Source of the DNA: a virus
Direction: 5' to 3' (one strand)
Length of the DNA stretch: 35,506 nucleotides
IMG/VR virus record: IMGVR_UViG_3300005841_000023
Span: 1-35,506 of that record
Shown: positions 1-5,786 of the stretch, one piece after another
How positions within the stretch are numbered: position 1 is the first letter of the stretch
Layout of the letters: every line of letters starts with the position of its first letter
Position numbers and translations under genes: made by a program
Notes under the pieces: model-generated
The model's input: only the letters and a program-made list of their open reading frames with translations
The model's database searches: none
What the model was told of the DNA's origin: nothing

Positions 1-40
1 AATGATTAAGTTTCCCAGTGAAATAAACAATATCATCATC
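1..40. repeat. Terminal direct repeat, left copy (contig closes to a circle)
   Basis: Bases 1-40 are identical to bases 35467-35506. The endolysin reading frame continues without a break across the joined ends, so the repeat is best read as the overlap of a circular or circularly permuted assembly. P22-type phages package headfuls and give such maps. I cannot exclude a real short terminal repeat from sequence alone. Confidence 0.9.
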
Positions 41-202
41 CAAAAGATAAAACGCCTCCGAGGTTGAGATTCCACGGTCATTAAGATTACGCCCAATCCC
101 AATGGTAAGATGCCCAGTAGTATCAATGTAAGGAAATTGTTTATATGTTTCATGACTAATCAATAATTGCTTAAGCTTCAATTTGCCTTCTGGTGTCATC
201 AT
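1..202 (-). CDS. Endolysin, GH24 (T4 lysozyme-type) muramidase, N-terminal part across the map junction
   Basis: This is the first part of a 142-residue lysozyme that continues at 35466 down to 35240 once the terminal repeat is collapsed. It would cut the glycan strands of peptidoglycan at lysis. The catalytic Glu lies in SHET, and the Asp and Thr in the DTTGHLTIGIG segment, which matches the E-D-T triad of T4 lysozyme. ISTSEAFYLLDDDI is the following conserved GH24 helix. The start is ATG at 202 (or 199), with GAAGG just upstream. There is no signal peptide or membrane anchor, so a holin should be needed. The gene overlaps the zinc-ribbon gene upstream by 32 bases and is followed by the small terminase, so it sits at the head of the late operon. 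Confidence 0.92.
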   Translation of the reverse strand, partial: MMTPEGKLKLKQLLISHETYKQFPYIDTTGHLTIGIGRNLNDRGISTSEAFYLLDDDIVYFTGKLNH

Positions 203-335
203 GACCTTCGCTTATCCACGATATTGAGCAAACTGTATCACACGCATGATTACATTTTCCACATACGTAAAAACTCGTACCTTCATCCGCAGAGTAAACA
301 TAAACTGCTTCCTTACAACAACGACTCACAATCAT
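171..335 (-). CDS. Small zinc-ribbon-like protein, first gene of the late block
   Basis: This 54-residue protein begins MIVSRCCKEAVYVYSAD and then has SFYVCGKCNHACDTVC. The cysteines (CC, CxxC, CxxxC) look like a small zinc-binding fold of a kind often seen in phages. The ATG at 335 has TTGGAG six bases upstream, which supports this start over a longer reading. It lies between the terminator at 346-379 and the endolysin, whose start it overlaps by 32 bases. The function is unknown; it could bind nucleic acid or a protein partner. Confidence 0.6.
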   Translation of the reverse strand: MIVSRCCKEAVYVYSADEGTSFYVCGKCNHACDTVCSISWISEGHDDTRRQIEA

Positions 336-345
336 CCATAACTCC

Positions 346-379
346 AAAATAAAAAAGAACCCGGCGCATATTCCGGGTT
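346..379 (-). terminator. Rho-independent terminator closing the leftward early block
   Basis: Read on the minus strand, AACCCGG and CCGGGTT form a 7-bp stem with an 8-base loop (stem bases 358-364 and 373-379). A T-rich run, CTTTTTTATTTT, follows at 357-346. It lies between the VRR-NUC gene (stop at 416) and the zinc-ribbon gene (start at 335), both on the minus strand. It therefore separates the replication block from the late block, unless it is read through. Confidence 0.85.
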
Positions 380-415
380 GGAAAATATCATACAAGGAAG
401 AGTACTAAAGGAATG

Positions 416-790
416 TTAAACGGCCGGTTTGGTAAGCGAAAGATAGTGCAATACTATTTCCTTAGCTTCCAGAAAACCATTTGCCACATCTGCATAATAC
501 CCCTTTTCTCTCAAAAATGTAAGCCAATAAATCTGTGAATCTGAAACTCGGCCACCCTTCTCTCGTTTAAGCTCAATATAGAGCCCGTGGTACGATCCTG
601 ACGGTATGGGTATACATAGATCAGGTATTCCAGGTTGGACGCCACAGCGCTTAAATTTAACGGCTTCTATAACATTTCTACTTCCACCATTCGGAATTGC
701 ATAAAATTTAATTCCCTGGTTTGTCAGCCAAGAGGCTAACTTGATTTGTTCCTGGTCCTCTGTCGGTGTCGTGTTGAGTTTCCGAGGCAT
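416..790 (-). CDS. VRR-NUC domain nuclease
   Basis: This is a single-domain restriction-like nuclease of the VRR-NUC family (PF08774), 124 residues. The family signature is visible: NGG at residues 34-36, GVQPGIPD with the metal-binding Asp at 57, IELKRE with Glu73 and Lys75, and SDSQ with Gln86. Relatives include junction and flap nucleases, so a role in resolving replication or recombination intermediates is likely. The start is ATG at 790, with AAGGA eight bases upstream; an open frame extends to 874 but lacks a comparable ribosome site. The 5' part overlaps the 59-residue gene at 708-887 in another frame. It is the last gene before the terminator at 346-379. Confidence 0.85.
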   Translation of the reverse strand: MPRKLNTTPTEDQEQIKLASWLTNQGIKFYAIPNGGSRNVIEAVKFKRCGVQPGIPDLCIPIPSGSYHGLYIELKREKGGRVSDSQIYWLTFLREKGYYADVANGFLEAKEIVLHYLSLTKPAV

Positions 791-887
791 GACTACATTC
801 CTTGTAAAGCTTACCCAATTCATCCATGTATCGGGTTTTGTATTTCTTACTCTTACGAGTCCATTCATTGCCAAATACTTTATTCAT
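708..887 (-). CDS. Small basic protein overlapping the VRR-NUC gene
   Basis: This 59-residue frame begins MNKVFGNEWTRKSKKYKTRY and is rich in Lys, Arg and Tyr in its first half. The ATG at 887 has AAGGA seven bases upstream, as good a ribosome site as its neighbours have. Its last 83 bases overlap the start of the VRR-NUC gene in a different frame, and the tail beyond that point reads as low complexity. It may be a genuine short regulator or only a leader for the nuclease. I recognise no family. Confidence 0.45.
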   Translation of the reverse strand: MNKVFGNEWTRKSKKYKTRYMDELGKLYKECSHASETQHDTDRGPGTNQVSLLADKPGN

Positions 888-903
888 ACCTAAATCCTTG
901 GTT

Positions 904-1101
904 TCACATAGAACGCTTAGATTTTGACTCAAGTACATTTTTAAAACAATCAATCGCTTTATCTAAATCGCCTTTGTTATCTTCTATCACTTCATCGATA
1001 TATTCTGCCAAGAAAGATGGATCGTCGCCGCCAAAGCTTGTTGAAACCGATTTGATTAAAAAAACTAAATAATCTTTCTTTTCCATCCATGAAACCAACA
1101 T
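904..1101 (-). CDS. Small acidic helical protein of unknown function
   Basis: This 65-residue protein begins MLVSWMEKKDYLVFLIKSVS and continues with acidic helical sequence (YIDEVIEDNKGDLDKAID). It has no membrane segment or known motif that I recognise. The ATG at 1101 has AAGGAG eight bases upstream. It is the first gene downstream of the repeat-rich origin candidate and lies 16 bases before the next small gene, so it belongs to the leftward replication block. Confidence 0.65.
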   Translation of the reverse strand: MLVSWMEKKDYLVFLIKSVSTSFGGDDPSFLAEYIDEVIEDNKGDLDKAIDCFKNVLESKSKRSM

Positions 1102-1124
1102 AAATTCTCCTTAAGTTATGAAAG

Positions 1125-1389
1125 TGATTCATCAGTGATTCACCCTCGCGCGCGCGTGTAAAAAAATATAATGAATAATATATATATATATATATATTAT
1201 TCATATATTTATATGTGATTCAGGGTATGAATCAAATGTGAATCATTGAATCAATTATCACCCCTTTGATTCATGTTTGATTCACCCCTATGAATCATCT
1301 GAGAGACCAATGAATACGAGGCCTCTCAAGCTTTAATACCCCTTTTGATTCACATATTCGTTGTGCCAGGGGTAAATCAGCATGAATCA
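1125..1389. repeat. Iteron-like array of TGAWTCA heptamers
   Basis: Eleven copies begin at 1125, 1136, 1216, 1228, 1239, 1247, 1267, 1278, 1291, 1346 and 1383. Two pairs face each other as spaced inverted repeats (1216-1234 and 1278-1297), with GGGTA and CCCCTA between the arms. Several copies are followed by an ACCCCT-like run. Every copy contains GANTC, the target of CcrM-type adenine methylases. Confidence 0.8.
1171..1204. repeat. 34-bp perfect AT palindrome
   Basis: ATGAATAAT (1171-1179) and ATTATTCAT (1196-1204) flank an alternating (AT)8 core, so the whole stretch is a perfect palindrome able to extrude as a cruciform or melt easily. It lies fourteen bases after the (CG)5 tract and within the heptamer array. 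Confidence 0.85.
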
Positions 1390-1395
1390 CTTAAT

Positions 1396-2403
1396 TTATT
1401 CTTTGGTTAAGCCTAATTTTTTGGCTTTCTTGATCAATCTATTTACAGTAGATTGTGAGATTAATAGCTCTTTTGCTATTTCACGTTGGCTAACACCGGC
1501 ATTGAGGTTTTCAATAACTTTGTCTAATGTGGATGATTCAATGGATCGGTATGACCACTGACCATTTTTGAGTTGAGCTTCATAAGCGACGGCATCTTCA
1601 CCACCAAAGCCACGAGCTTTTTGATAAACGATTTTTAATTTCTTACATTCAATCTGATGAAGATCATCATCTTCAACACCATCATTGGTTATAGCTTGGA
1701 GCGAAATAGCAGAATCAGCGCAATCAAGCATTTTAGAACTACCGCGATATCCTGTTTTCTCTTTACCTGCATGGTGAACCACAATAATGGTTTTACCAAT
1801 AGACCTTAAATACAATAACCAATCTTGTACTACTTTCCATTCATTGCTTTTATTTTCATCAATCGAACTCAAAACAGATAAATTATCAAATACAATGACG
1901 TCTATATTGTAAAATTCAATCAGTTTTTTGTATATTTCTTGACCTTCAGGCGTATCAATTTGGGGTATGCGGTGCGGAAGAATTTTATCGGGTGTTAAAA
2001 GTAAAAAATTTTCAGGGAAATAAATTTTGTTAGAAGTAGCTGAAATTTGGGTCATGCGCGAATGAATTTGTTGATACGCCATTTCACCATCAACATACAA
2101 AACCTTCCTTGGTTTAGGGCATTTATATTTAAGAAATTGCCCTCCGCAAGAAATGGCATAAGTCGCATTGAGTGCGAATAAGGTTTTACCAACACCGGTA
2201 GCGGCATAGATAAAGGCAATGCCTTGCAATGGAAGCCAAGGAAATAGTACAAATTCAATAGGTTGTGGAGCGGTATTAATTAATTGGTTTAAGGTGACAG
2301 GTACAATAGATTTTTCTATATCGAAAGGAAATTCAAGAACACCATCATTTGTAGGTTGCGATAATTCTTTAATCAAACCAGGAATGTTATTTTGATCCAT
2401 CAT
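1396..2403 (-). CDS. RepA-like hexameric replicative helicase (RecA-fold) with C-terminal HTH
   Basis: This 335-residue ATPase of the RecA/DnaB-like RepA group (AAA_25 type) should unwind DNA at the phage fork. Walker A is AATGVGKT at residues 67-74. DGEM at 105-108 carries the likely catalytic Glu. Walker B is VIVFDN with Asp173. VVHHAGK at 208-214 and GYRGSS at 218-223 match the sensor and DNA-loop regions. Residues about 295-330 form a helix-turn-helix (VSQREIAKELLISQSTVNRL), which could bind the neighbouring origin repeats. The start is ATG at 2403 (or 2400), with GGAG upstream. It overlaps the end of the primase gene by 17 bases, which suggests translational coupling. Confidence 0.85.
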   Translation of the reverse strand: MMDQNNIPGLIKELSQPTNDGVLEFPFDIEKSIVPVTLNQLINTAPQPIEFVLFPWLPLQGIAFIYAATGVGKTLFALNATYAISCGGQFLKYKCPKPRKVLYVDGEMAYQQIHSRMTQISATSNKIYFPENFLLLTPDKILPHRIPQIDTPEGQEIYKKLIEFYNIDVIVFDNLSVLSSIDENKSNEWKVVQDWLLYLRSIGKTIIVVHHAGKEKTGYRGSSKMLDCADSAISLQAITNDGVEDDDLHQIECKKLKIVYQKARGFGGEDAVAYEAQLKNGQWSYRSIESSTLDKVIENLNAGVSQREIAKELLISQSTVNRLIKKAKKLGLTKE

Positions 2404-3310
2404 GTATTACTCCATTTAATAATTGGTTTTCCACTATTTCAATACCAGCTAAACACATCAAATCATTAAAATCCGTGGCATTTTGTGAATATTCAACGTA
2501 TGTAAAGTCAGGGTAAACAACATGAGCCTTGATACTTTTAGCGGCTTCAATGGCTGAAAGTAAGCCCACATTCTTTCCTATTTTTAATTCGGTTTTTCTA
2601 TCATCATCGGCACAAATATGAATTTCTAAACTGGGATATTTATTTCGAATCCATTTAGCAATATTAATTAAATTATTTGCAGTGAAACAAATTAAAACCG
2701 GTGAACCAATCGCCTCATAAATACTGGCGCCAGTGGAATATCCCTCACAAAGACGTATAGGCGCTACAATTGATTCACCCATAGGGAGATACCCATTACG
2801 ATAACTTGAGCCTTCCTCAAATAGTTTAAACCCATCAGGTTGAATTGTTTGAAGAGATTGAAGGTTTCCAGAAAAATCATAAATAGGGATAACCAAATTA
2901 TCTCCATATTGTCGAATATAAATTGGCTTGATTTTTTTTCGAATCAAATAAGGATGGTCTAATGAGGGTTCTCGGCTTTTATCCCAAATATTTTGACAGC
3001 GAAGGAGTGCAACTTTTCGTTTTTCTTCTTTTTCTTTTTCAAATTTAGCAAGCTGAATTTTATATTGATTTTGCTCATGAAAAGTTAATTTATTAAAAGA
3101 TTTTGCAAACCATTTAACATGAATATCCCTACGCCAACATCCAAAAATAATCCCGATCCGATTTGGCAGTAAAATATAAAAACAACAATTTTTACGACAA
3201 AGAGAATCACTTTTAAAACGAACAATAGAACGACTATTTAAATCAATATAAGGTGGAAAAATATCATGACGAAGCATGGCATCTTTCACAGATGACAAAA
3301 AATCAAACAT
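2387..3310 (-). CDS. TOPRIM-domain phage primase
   Basis: This 307-residue protein has a C-terminal TOPRIM fold: the metal-binding Glu189 lies in LCEGYSTGASIYEA and the acidic motif is ADDD around 234-237. Before it, the WDKSREPSLDHPYLIRKKI and VIPIYDFSGNLQSLQTI segments are typical of phage and plasmid primases that pair with RepA-like helicases. The N-terminal third holds CRKNCC at 38-43, which may be part of a degenerate zinc site. The start is ATG at 3310 with AGAGGA close upstream. It is co-transcribed with the helicase and would lay primers for phage replication. Confidence 0.82.
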   Translation of the reverse strand: MFDFLSSVKDAMLRHDIFPPYIDLNSRSIVRFKSDSLCRKNCCFYILLPNRIGIIFGCWRRDIHVKWFAKSFNKLTFHEQNQYKIQLAKFEKEKEEKRKVALLRCQNIWDKSREPSLDHPYLIRKKIKPIYIRQYGDNLVIPIYDFSGNLQSLQTIQPDGFKLFEEGSSYRNGYLPMGESIVAPIRLCEGYSTGASIYEAIGSPVLICFTANNLINIAKWIRNKYPSLEIHICADDDRKTELKIGKNVGLLSAIEAAKSIKAHVVYPDFTYVEYSQNATDFNDLMCLAGIEIVENQLLNGVIHDGSK

Positions 3311-3329
3311 TATTTCCTCTTAATGAGCT

Positions 3330-3356
3330 AAGCGTTGCGAATCTTTCGCAAAGCTT
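3330..3356. promoter_or_regulatory. Inverted repeat upstream of the primase gene
   Basis: TTGCGAA (3335-3341) and TTCGCAA (3345-3351) are perfect arms around TCT. The arms extend to AAGC/GCTT with one mismatch, giving a 27-base near-palindrome. It lies 20 bases upstream of the primase start, just above its ribosome site, so it could be an operator or an mRNA hairpin that tunes primase expression. Confidence 0.5.
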
Positions 3357-3393
3357 TATAATTGCTCATGCAACAAAGTAATAAGGATATTCA

Positions 3394-3417
3394 AAGGGAA
3401 GGTTGACGCCTTCCCTT
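3394..3417 (-). terminator. Hairpin after the 40-residue gene; weak terminator or attenuator
   Basis: AAGGGAAGG and CCTTCCCTT form a perfect 9-bp stem with a 6-base loop. On the minus strand only a short TTTGAAT follows, so termination is likely to be partial. It stands just after the stop of the 40-residue gene and before the primase, and may reduce transcription into the replication genes or protect an mRNA end. Confidence 0.5.
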
Positions 3418-3420
3418 GTT

Positions 3421-3543
3421 TCATAAATTAAGTATATCAATTATCTCTGTTATTCGTCTTTCATATTCCTCTGCACTTAAATTTAAATGAGAAATTCTTC
3501 CTTTCTCAATCTCATATTCTTCCCATGGATTAATATTATTCAT
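3421..3543 (-). CDS. 40-residue protein, first leftward gene
   Basis: This small acidic helical protein begins MNNINPWEEYEIEKGRISHL and ends in EYERRITEIIDILNL. The ATG at 3543 has AAGGA seven bases upstream. It is the first gene after the leftward promoter candidate and is followed by the hairpin at 3394-3417. Position and size fit an early regulator or host-interaction peptide, but I recognise no family. Confidence 0.6.
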   Translation of the reverse strand: MNNINPWEEYEIEKGRISHLNLSAEEYERRITEIIDILNL

Positions 3544-3552
3544 TTAATCATC

Positions 3553-3606
3553 CTTGAATTAAACTTATTCAAGTGATACCATACATCTAATATCTATTAA
3601 AAACAA
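3553..3606. promoter_or_regulatory. Overlapping divergent early promoters with operator-like repeats
   Basis: Rightward: TTGAAT (3554-3559), a 17-base spacer and TACCAT (3577-3582), with an extended -10 TG at 3574-3575. Leftward: TTGTTT (3606-3601), a 17-base spacer and TATGGT (3583-3578). The two -10 elements are almost the same bases. The inverted repeat CTTGAAT-N7-ATTCAAG (3553-3573) covers the rightward -35. TGATACC at 3574-3580 repeats the half-site of the palindrome at 3774-3789. One bound protein could shut both directions. The boxes are moderate matches, so the call is an inference. Confidence 0.5.
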
Positions 3607-3618
3607 CAGGTAAAGATC

Positions 3619-3792
3619 ATGACGAGAAGAAAAACACTCACCCTAAGAATTCCTCCCGAAGTTTGGTCTTTTTTAAAGAAAAGAGCAGTAGATCATGAAA
3701 CATCTTTGAACGATGTCATTGTGGATCGACTCATTAAATTTAAAGATAAATGTGAAAAGAGATTGCATTCTAGTGATACCGTGGTATCATAA
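3619..3792 (+). CDS. Arc/Mnt-type ribbon-helix-helix DNA-binding protein
   Basis: This 57-residue protein begins MTRRKTLTLRIPPEVWSFL, with the beta-strand residues (TLTLRIP) that contact DNA in ribbon-helix-helix repressors. Two helices follow (EVWSFLKKRAVDHETSLND, then VIVDRLIKFKDKC). Length and layout match Arc-like phage regulators. The ATG at 3619 follows CAGGTAAAGATC, a weak ribosome site. It is the first rightward gene, directly after the divergent promoter region, and its own 3' end contains the TGATACC palindrome. Control of its own operon, and perhaps of the leftward one, is likely. Confidence 0.8.
   Translation: MTRRKTLTLRIPPEVWSFLKKRAVDHETSLNDVIVDRLIKFKDKCEKRLHSSDTVVS
3774..3789. 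promoter_or_regulatory. TGATACC-GT-GGTATCA operator candidate
   Basis: Perfect 7-base arms flank a 2-base centre at the very end of the ribbon-helix-helix gene. The same TGATACC half-site occurs at 3574-3580 over the divergent -10 elements. This is the spacing expected for a small dimeric or tetrameric repressor. No binding data are available to me. Confidence 0.5.
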
Positions 3793-3833
3793 CCTCATAA
3801 ACTTAATGAGGCAGATAACATGAGGAAAAATCA

Positions 3834-4034
3834 ATGACCCCAGCAGAGAGTCTAGCAATAACAAAATACGATTTATTTTATGAACAAAGAATGACAAAAG
3901 TAGAATGTGCGATTGAAGAACTAAAAGGTGATGTAAGAGAAATAAAAATAGATTTACGTTGGATGCTAGGATTAATGATTTCATTTAGCACCATCATGAT
4001 TGGAATTATGGCAAAAGGTTTTCACTGGATGTAA
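3834..4034 (+). CDS. Small tail-anchored membrane protein (XhlA- or holin-like layout)
   Basis: This 66-residue protein has an N-terminal charged, probably coiled-coil region (MTKVECAIEELKGDVREIKI) and one C-terminal membrane helix at about residues 43-61 (WMLGLMISFSTIMIGIMAKG). The arrangement resembles XhlA-type haemolysin/holin-associated proteins. It lies in the early rightward block, far from the endolysin on the map, so superinfection exclusion or a membrane anchor is equally possible. The ATG at 3834 has GAGGA upstream. It is one of the few membrane proteins here and hence a holin candidate. Confidence 0.6.
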   Translation: MTPAESLAITKYDLFYEQRMTKVECAIEELKGDVREIKIDLRWMLGLMISFSTIMIGIMAKGFHWM

Positions 4035-4069
4035 AGATTTAACACTCAACGCTCGCCAAGGATGGTCGA

Positions 4070-4354
4070 ATGAGCAGTTTGTCGTTAACGAATTTGCTTC
4101 ACTCCCTCATATTAGAATATGGGTTACGAAAAGATGGAACATATTACATTAACGCCAATGATTTAAGTTATGGTGATAAGAGATTAATTTTATCTCATAT
4201 TACTTCAAGTGAAGAGTATGAGTATCTATGTAGTAATGATTGCAAGACGCAAGCATTTTACTTAGAGAATGAAAAATATATCCAGGCTTTATTAGATAGC
4301 GAATGCGATCAAGTTTATAGAGCTGAAATGGAAGACAGAAAGAATTTTAAATAA
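4070..4354 (+). CDS. Hypothetical acidic protein before the recombinase
   Basis: This 94-residue protein begins MSSLSLTNLLHSLILEYGLR, contains DLSYGDKRLILSHITSSEEYEYL and ends highly charged. I recognise no family. The ATG at 4070 has AAGGA seven bases upstream, and the stop lies 15 bases before the Sak4-like gene. Similar small acidic helical proteins often precede recombinase genes in phages, but no function can be assigned. Confidence 0.65.
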   Translation: MSSLSLTNLLHSLILEYGLRKDGTYYINANDLSYGDKRLILSHITSSEEYEYLCSNDCKTQAFYLENEKYIQALLDSECDQVYRAEMEDRKNFK

Positions 4355-4369
4355 AAGGAATTATTATTT

Positions 4370-5215
4370 ATGGCTTTAAAGTTTAAGAAACCAGAAGTAA
4401 AGCAACAGCGTTTAAAGGCTATGTTTTACGGTGAAATGGGTACAGGAAAATCGACATGTGCGTGTCAATTTCCTAATACAGCATACATTGATACAGAGGA
4501 TACAACGTCTAAAAAGAAATATGCAGAAGCCATTTTAGCCAATGGTGGTGAAGTATTAGCAACAGGCGACTTTGAAGAAATATTGTCGCAAGTAAAAGAG
4601 TTAATGACGACAAAGCACAATTTTAAAACGTTGGTCATTGATTCATTAACCGTTCCATATGACAACTTGCAAGCTGATTGTGAACGAGTGGTTGGAAATG
4701 AGTTTGGCAGGCATGTAACGGCTGCAAATAAAAAGATGAAGTTGTTAGTGAATCTTTTATTACGCATCGATATGAATGTGATTATTACGTGTCAGGCGAA
4801 AAAAGAATACGGTAGTAATATGTCAGTCATGGGTCAGACATATAGCTGTTACAACCGATTAGGATACATGTTTGATTTAGTATTTGAATGTCAGTTACGC
4901 GGTGATAAGTATTTAGCACTGACGAAAAAATCACGCATAGATGCCTTCCCTATGAATGAAACATTTAATTTTAATTATGCGGATGTGATTAAACGTTGTG
5001 GTATTGAATCAATAGAAAAAGAGGTTGAGATCCAAGAATTAGCTAGTAAAAAGCAAGTTGATGAGGTAAATAGGCTAATCGATTTGTTTAAGGTGCCAGA
5101 AGAAACGTATTTAAAATGGATTGAAAAGCATAATGCGGAAAGTTTTGAAGAACTACCAAGTGATGTCATTCAAAAGATAATTGATCATTTACGATCAAAA
5201 ATACAAGGAGAGTAG
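4370..5215 (+). CDS. Sak4-like RecA-fold ATPase, single-strand annealing recombinase
   Basis: This 281-residue phage ATP-binding protein has Walker A GEMGTGKST at 21-29, a DTED segment at 41-44 and Walker B TLVIDS with Asp91. The core continues through IDMNVIITCQAKKEYG. This is the compact RecA-like core of the Sak4 / AAA_24 group, which anneals or exchanges single strands with the help of an SSB-type partner. A helical C-terminal extension follows residue 215. The ribosome site is AAGGAA, about nine bases from the ATG. The next gene, three bases on, is a DUF669 protein, the usual neighbour of Sak4 in phages, which supports the assignment. Confidence 0.82.
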   Translation: MALKFKKPEVKQQRLKAMFYGEMGTGKSTCACQFPNTAYIDTEDTTSKKKYAEAILANGGEVLATGDFEEILSQVKELMTTKHNFKTLVIDSLTVPYDNLQADCERVVGNEFGRHVTAANKKMKLLVNLLLRIDMNVIITCQAKKEYGSNMSVMGQTYSCYNRLGYMFDLVFECQLRGDKYLALTKKSRIDAFPMNETFNFNYADVIKRCGIESIEKEVEIQELASKKQVDEVNRLIDLFKVPEETYLKWIEKHNAESFEELPSDVIQKIIDHLRSKIQGE

Positions 5216-5218
5216 ATA

Positions 5219-5665
5219 ATGCGATTTACGCCAGTTAGTGAAAATGATTTACAAGTTGCAAAATTATTACCAGAAGGAATTTATTCTTATCAAGTATTAA
5301 AGAGTGAGGAAAAAGTTTCCAATGCAGGAAATGAATATATTTCTCTCTTACTTAAAGTATGGGATGAAGACGGTAAAGAACATACTATATTTACCAATTT
5401 AGCATTAAAGCATTTATTAAAGCATTTTTGTGATGTAAACGACATGCAGGAGGAGTATAAAAGCGGAAACATATCCGAAGAAAAATTCTTAAATAAATCG
5501 GGTGGATCCGTTGTAATAGGGATAGAAGGCGAAAAGCCAAATCCTACAGGGGGAATGTATAGGGCTAAAAATATTGTGAAAGATTATGTGATTTTACCTG
5601 GATCAAAGTTAAAGCCCTTACCCAAGCCAAATGAAGATTTTTTAAATGATGAAATACCTTTTTGA
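5219..5665 (+). CDS. DUF669 family protein, likely ssDNA-binding partner of Sak4
   Basis: This 148-residue protein contains EGIYSYQVLKSEEKVSNAGN, LLLKVWDEDGKEHTIF and GMYRAKNIVKDYV, the pattern of DUF669 proteins that resemble OB-fold single-strand-binding partners. The C-terminus is acidic and ends NDEIPF, like the acidic tails of SSBs. It has an AAGGAG ribosome site. It follows the recombinase by three bases. The stop codon directly abuts the structured RNA at 5666-5770. Confidence 0.78.
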   Translation: MRFTPVSENDLQVAKLLPEGIYSYQVLKSEEKVSNAGNEYISLLLKVWDEDGKEHTIFTNLALKHLLKHFCDVNDMQEEYKSGNISEEKFLNKSGGSVVIGIEGEKPNPTGGMYRAKNIVKDYVILPGSKLKPLPKPNEDFLNDEIPF

Positions 5666-5770
5666 TTTGACAGGCGCGGCGTGGAGTAGCAGATCACGCT
5701 AGGGCTACAGTAGTGCGCACCCGATTCCCTGCTACAGGATATGCCAGTGCAAGTCTGGCCGTCTGTCAAA
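5666..5770 (+). ncRNA. GC-rich structured RNA candidate with pseudoknot and tRNA-like coaxial stack
   Basis: By my count 60 of 105 bases are G or C, in a distinctly AT-rich region. P1 is an 11-bp helix, 5666-5676 with 5760-5770 (one G-U pair). P2 is GCGTG 5679-5683 with CACGC 5695-5699. The P2 loop carries GTAGCAG (5686-5692), which is complementary to CTGCTAC (5729-5735) and would form a pseudoknot. P4 is GCCAG 5743-5747 with CTGGC 5755-5759 and a 7-base loop TGCAAGT, close to a tRNA T-loop, stacked directly on P1 as a T-arm stacks on an acceptor stem. No anticodon arm can be built. It fills the gap between the DUF669 stop and the ribosome site of the DUF2829 gene. It may be a free RNA or a cis-acting leader. 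Confidence 0.6.
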
Positions 5771-5786
5771 TAATTTAAGGATTAAT

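Larger units (their letters stand above)
1102..1395. other. Candidate replication origin, gene-free and repeat-rich
   Basis: This 294-base gap separates the helicase gene from the small genes downstream. It holds eleven TGATTCA or TGAATCA heptamers, a (CG)5 tract at 1147-1156 and a 34-bp AT palindrome at 1171-1204. Iterons plus an AT-rich unwinding element beside helicase and primase genes is the usual layout of a theta origin. The heptamers could instead be operators for an unseen regulator. Confidence 0.6.

Noticed and set aside
1-352. Plus-strand frame at 167-352 as a gene
   Set aside because: It is antisense to both the endolysin start and the zinc-ribbon gene and has no ribosome site.
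992-1204. 70-codon minus-strand frame in the origin region
   Set aside because: Its N-terminal part is a translation of the AT palindrome and it overlaps the better-supported gene at 904-1101.
1125-1389. Repeat array as a CRISPR array
   Set aside because: The units are only seven bases long, occur in both orientations and have irregular spacing, with no cas genes nearby.
3834-4034. Firm call of the 66-residue membrane protein as the holin
   Set aside because: It is in the early block, away from the endolysin, with a single C-terminal membrane helix. The topology fits other roles equally well, so I left it as a candidate.
5666-5770. Reading the GC-rich element as an ordinary tRNA gene
   Set aside because: The acceptor, D-like and T-like arms can be drawn, but no 5-bp anticodon arm forms in 5701-5742, position 8 is not T and no CCA follows. 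I call it tRNA-like only.
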